Shown in pieces: positions 5,528 through 7,370 of a DNA stretch of 7,370 nucleotides (within the stretch, counting starts at the first letter, position 1; every line of letters starts with the position of its first letter). The notes below the pieces were generated by a model. It ran no database searches. It saw only the letters and a program-made list of their open reading frames with translations, and was not told the DNA's origin. The position numbers and the translations under genes are program-made. The stretch comes from Pseudomonadota bacterium. GTDB taxonomy: Bacteria; Pseudomonadota; Alphaproteobacteria; Rhizobiales; Beijerinckiaceae. The stretch is taken from the NCBI GenBank assembly GCA_023452965.1, contig JAEXUU010000692.1, positions 1-7,370 of the forward strand, written 5' to 3'.

Positions 5528-6856
5528 GTGACCACCGGCTTTGCAGCAATCCCGGCCTCGGGCAGCTATCGCTTGAACAATGCCCGGGTGCCTGCGTGCC
5601 TGGTCTCGGCCGAGACCATTGCGAGCGACCGGCATGGCTTCGCTGCGCTCGACATCGCGATCGAGGACGGCGTCGTCGCCTCGCTCCTGCCGGCCGGCGT
5701 GCCCGGCTTCGAGGCCGGGCCGGGCTTCGATCTCGACGGTGGCATCGTCCTGCCGCGCCTCGTCGACGTGCATACCCATCTCGACAAGGGCCATATCTGG
5801 CCGCGTCAGCCGAATCCCGACGGCAGCTTCATGGGGGCGCTGACCAGCGTCGGCGTCGACCGCGAGGCGAACTGGACGGCGCGGGACGTGCGTACCCGCA
5901 TGGAGTTCGGCCTTCGCTGCGCCTTCGCGCATGGCACGGCGGCGATCCGCACCCATATCGACTCGCTCGGTCCGCAGATCGGGATCTCCTGGCCGGTTCT
6001 GGCCGAGCTCCGGGCGGAATGGGCCGGGCGCATCGCCCTGCAAGGCTCGCCGCTGTTCGGCGTCGAGGCGGTCGCCGACGGCACTCATATGCAGGCGATC
6101 ACGCGGGCGGTGAGGGCGCATGGCGATGGGCTGCTCGGCTGCGTCACTTACATGATCCCCGAGCTCGACAGGGCGCTGGACACGATCTTCCTGACCGCGA
6201 TCGAGAACGGCTTCGACCTCGATTTCCATGTCGACGAGAGCAATGATCCGGCGGCGCGCTCGCTGGAGCATATAGCGGACGCGACGCTGCGCCATCGCTT
6301 CACCGGCAAGATCCTCGCCGGTCACTGCTGCTCGCTGGCGCTGCAGCAGCCGGCTGACGAGGCCCGTATCATCGCCAAGGTCGCCGAGGCCGGCATCGCC
6401 GTGGTCTCGCTGCCGATGTGCAACATGTATCTGCAGGACCGCAAGGCCGGCCGCACGCCACGCTGGCGCGGCGTCACCGCGCTGCACGAACTGAAGGCGG
6501 CGGGCGTACCGGTGATGATCGCCTCCGACAACACCCGCGATCCCTTCTACGCCTATGGCGATCTCGACCTGGTCGAGGTGCTGCGCGAGGGAACGCGCAT
6601 TCTCCAGCTGGACCATTCGGGCAATGACTGGGTACAGAGCATCGCGACGACCCCGGCCGCACTGATGGGCCTGCCCGGACAGGGCCGGCTCAGTGTCGGC
6701 GGCCCCGCCGACATGATCCTGACCCGGGCACGGGACTGGACCGAATTCTTCGCTCGGCCGCAGGCCGCGCGCACCGTCTTGATCTGCGGCAAGGCAATCG
6801 ACCGCACGCTGCCCGATTATCGCGAACTCGACCATCTGATGAGCACCGACGCATGA
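5528..6856 (+). CDS. Amidohydrolase, cytosine deaminase/AtzC-like subgroup
   Basis: Cytosolic metal-dependent hydrolase, 442 residues from the GTG start (MTTGFAAIPASG). It probably cleaves a C-N bond by deamination or cyclic amide hydrolysis. Amidohydrolase motifs in order: H82-x-H84 in VDVHTHLDKGHIW (metal ligands), FHVDES with H234 and E237 (third metal ligand and proton shuttle as in CodA), AGHCCSL with H266, and SDNTRDPFYAYG with D334. The C-terminal GRLSVGGPADMIL restores the small beta domain. Layout and length follow E. coli cytosine deaminase. However, the CodA FPQEG loop, whose Gln156 contacts the pyrimidine, reads SPLFG (174-178) here, so cytosine is an unlikely substrate. The in-frame ATG at 5375 gives a low-complexity Arg/Ser-rich extension and is rejected. 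The stop overlaps the next start (ATGA). Substrate unknown. Confidence 0.9.
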   Translation: MTTGFAAIPASGSYRLNNARVPACLVSAETIASDRHGFAALDIAIEDGVVASLLPAGVPGFEAGPGFDLDGGIVLPRLVDVHTHLDKGHIWPRQPNPDGSFMGALTSVGVDREANWTARDVRTRMEFGLRCAFAHGTAAIRTHIDSLGPQIGISWPVLAELRAEWAGRIALQGSPLFGVEAVADGTHMQAITRAVRAHGDGLLGCVTYMIPELDRALDTIFLTAIENGFDLDFHVDESNDPAARSLEHIADATLRHRFTGKILAGHCCSLALQQPADEARIIAKVAEAGIAVVSLPMCNMYLQDRKAGRTPRWRGVTALHELKAAGVPVMIASDNTRDPFYAYGDLDLVEVLREGTRILQLDHSGNDWVQSIATTPAALMGLPGQGRLSVGGPADMILTRARDWTEFFARPQAARTVLICGKAIDRTLPDYRELDHLMSTDA

Positions 6857-7370
6857 GCACGAAGTACGACATCGCCGCCCTCAAGGCCCGCCTCGGCAGC
6901 ATCAAGAGCGAGGACAATCCCGCGCTGGTGAAGCAGAAGAGCCGGGACTTCTTCTGGTACTCGCCGACGCTGAAGCGCCAGCTCGACCAGGTCACCGGCG
7001 ACATCATCGTCTCGCCGACCAGCGAGGCGGAAGTGCTGGAAGTCCTCGCCGCCGCCCATGCGCTCGGCATCCCCGTGACGCCGCGCTGCACCGGCACCGG
7101 CAATTACGGCCAGGCCATGCCGCTCTCGGGCGGAGTGGTGCTCGATCTCTCGGGCTTCAACAAGGTCAAGGCGATCGAGCCCGGCCGCTATGTCGCCGAG
7201 CCCGGCGCCATCCTCTCGGATATCGACAAGCAAACCCGGGCGCATTCGCGCCAGGAGATCCGCCTGCACCCTTCGACCTACCATACGGCCTCGGTCGGCG
7301 GCTTCATCGCCGGCGGCTCCGGCGGCGTCGGCTCGATCAAATGGGGCGGCCTGCGCGACTGGGGCAACAT
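6853..7370 (+). CDS. FAD-linked oxidase/dehydrogenase, PCMH-type FAD-binding domain (3' end cut by window)
   Basis: The first 172 codons of a flavoprotein related to glycolate oxidase GlcD and D-lactate dehydrogenase-type FAD_binding_4 proteins. These oxidise 2-hydroxy acids or alcohols and pass electrons to a quinone, cytochrome or oxygen. Visible: IIVSPTSEAEVLEVLAAAHA (51-70), the FAD pyrophosphate loop TPRCTGTGNYGQAMPLSGGV (76-95), LDLSGFNKV (97-105), AEPGAILSDID (115-125), and the second FAD-contact segment HPSTYHTASVGGFIAGGSGG (139-158) leading into GSIKWGGLRDWGN. The protein continues past the right edge; family members are commonly 450-550 residues. The ATG at 6853 overlaps the amidohydrolase stop as ATGA, so translation is coupled. 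Position in the operon suggests it oxidises an intermediate of the same pathway. Family is firm; substrate is not. Confidence 0.9.
   Translation, partial: MSTKYDIAALKARLGSIKSEDNPALVKQKSRDFFWYSPTLKRQLDQVTGDIIVSPTSEAEVLEVLAAAHALGIPVTPRCTGTGNYGQAMPLSGGVVLDLSGFNKVKAIEPGRYVAEPGAILSDIDKQTRAHSRQEIRLHPSTYHTASVGGFIAGGSGGVGSIKWGGLRDWGN

Noticed and set aside
5495..6835. Minus-strand 446-codon frame over the amidohydrolase
   Set aside because: No recognisable motifs; the plus strand carries a complete set of amidohydrolase catalytic residues.
1..7370. tRNA or rRNA genes, CRISPR repeats, insertion-sequence ends, riboswitches
   Set aside because: Scanning by eye found no cloverleaf-like segment, no regularly spaced repeats, no transposase-like protein and no long structured leader.

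Overview
The window is GC-rich (roughly 65% by eye), densely coded DNA with short intergenic gaps. Codon use and gene content suggest an alphaproteobacterium, probably of the Hyphomicrobiales (Bosea/Bradyrhizobium-like). That placement is an inference from composition and gene types, not from a marker gene.

Layout. (1) The minus strand from 598 to the left edge carries the N-terminal two thirds of folD, a housekeeping folate gene. (2) A 118-bp divergent intergenic region (599-716) holds two dyad-symmetric sequences that could be regulator sites. (3) All remaining genes lie on the plus strand and look like one catabolic operon: a GntR/FCD regulator (717-1388); a three-part TRAP transporter with binding protein (1443-2435), small membrane subunit (2443-2955) and large membrane subunit (2962-4236); an enolase-superfamily enzyme of the mandelate racemase type (4249-5430); a cytosine-deaminase-like amidohydrolase (GTG start at 5528, ends 6856); and the start of an FAD-linked oxidase (6853 to the right edge). 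Junctions are tight (7, 6 and 12 bp gaps and a 4-bp ATGA overlap). The exception is a 97-bp gap before the amidohydrolase, which contains a strong 42-nt hairpin.

Working model (inference). The regulator senses a small carboxylated metabolite. The TRAP system imports a carboxylate. The enolase-superfamily enzyme abstracts a proton alpha to a carboxylate (dehydration, racemisation or cycloisomerisation). The amidohydrolase hydrolyses a C-N bond (deamination or ring amide opening), and the flavoprotein oxidises a 2-hydroxy acid or similar intermediate. The combination points to breakdown of a nitrogen-containing carboxylic acid whose identity cannot be read from the sequence. Two active-site departures support a non-standard substrate: K-V-H instead of K-x-K in the enolase-superfamily protein, and loss of the CodA Gln156 equivalent in the amidohydrolase. 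No RNA genes, insertion sequences, CRISPR arrays or attachment sites were seen, and no gene-free stretch exceeds 300 bases.
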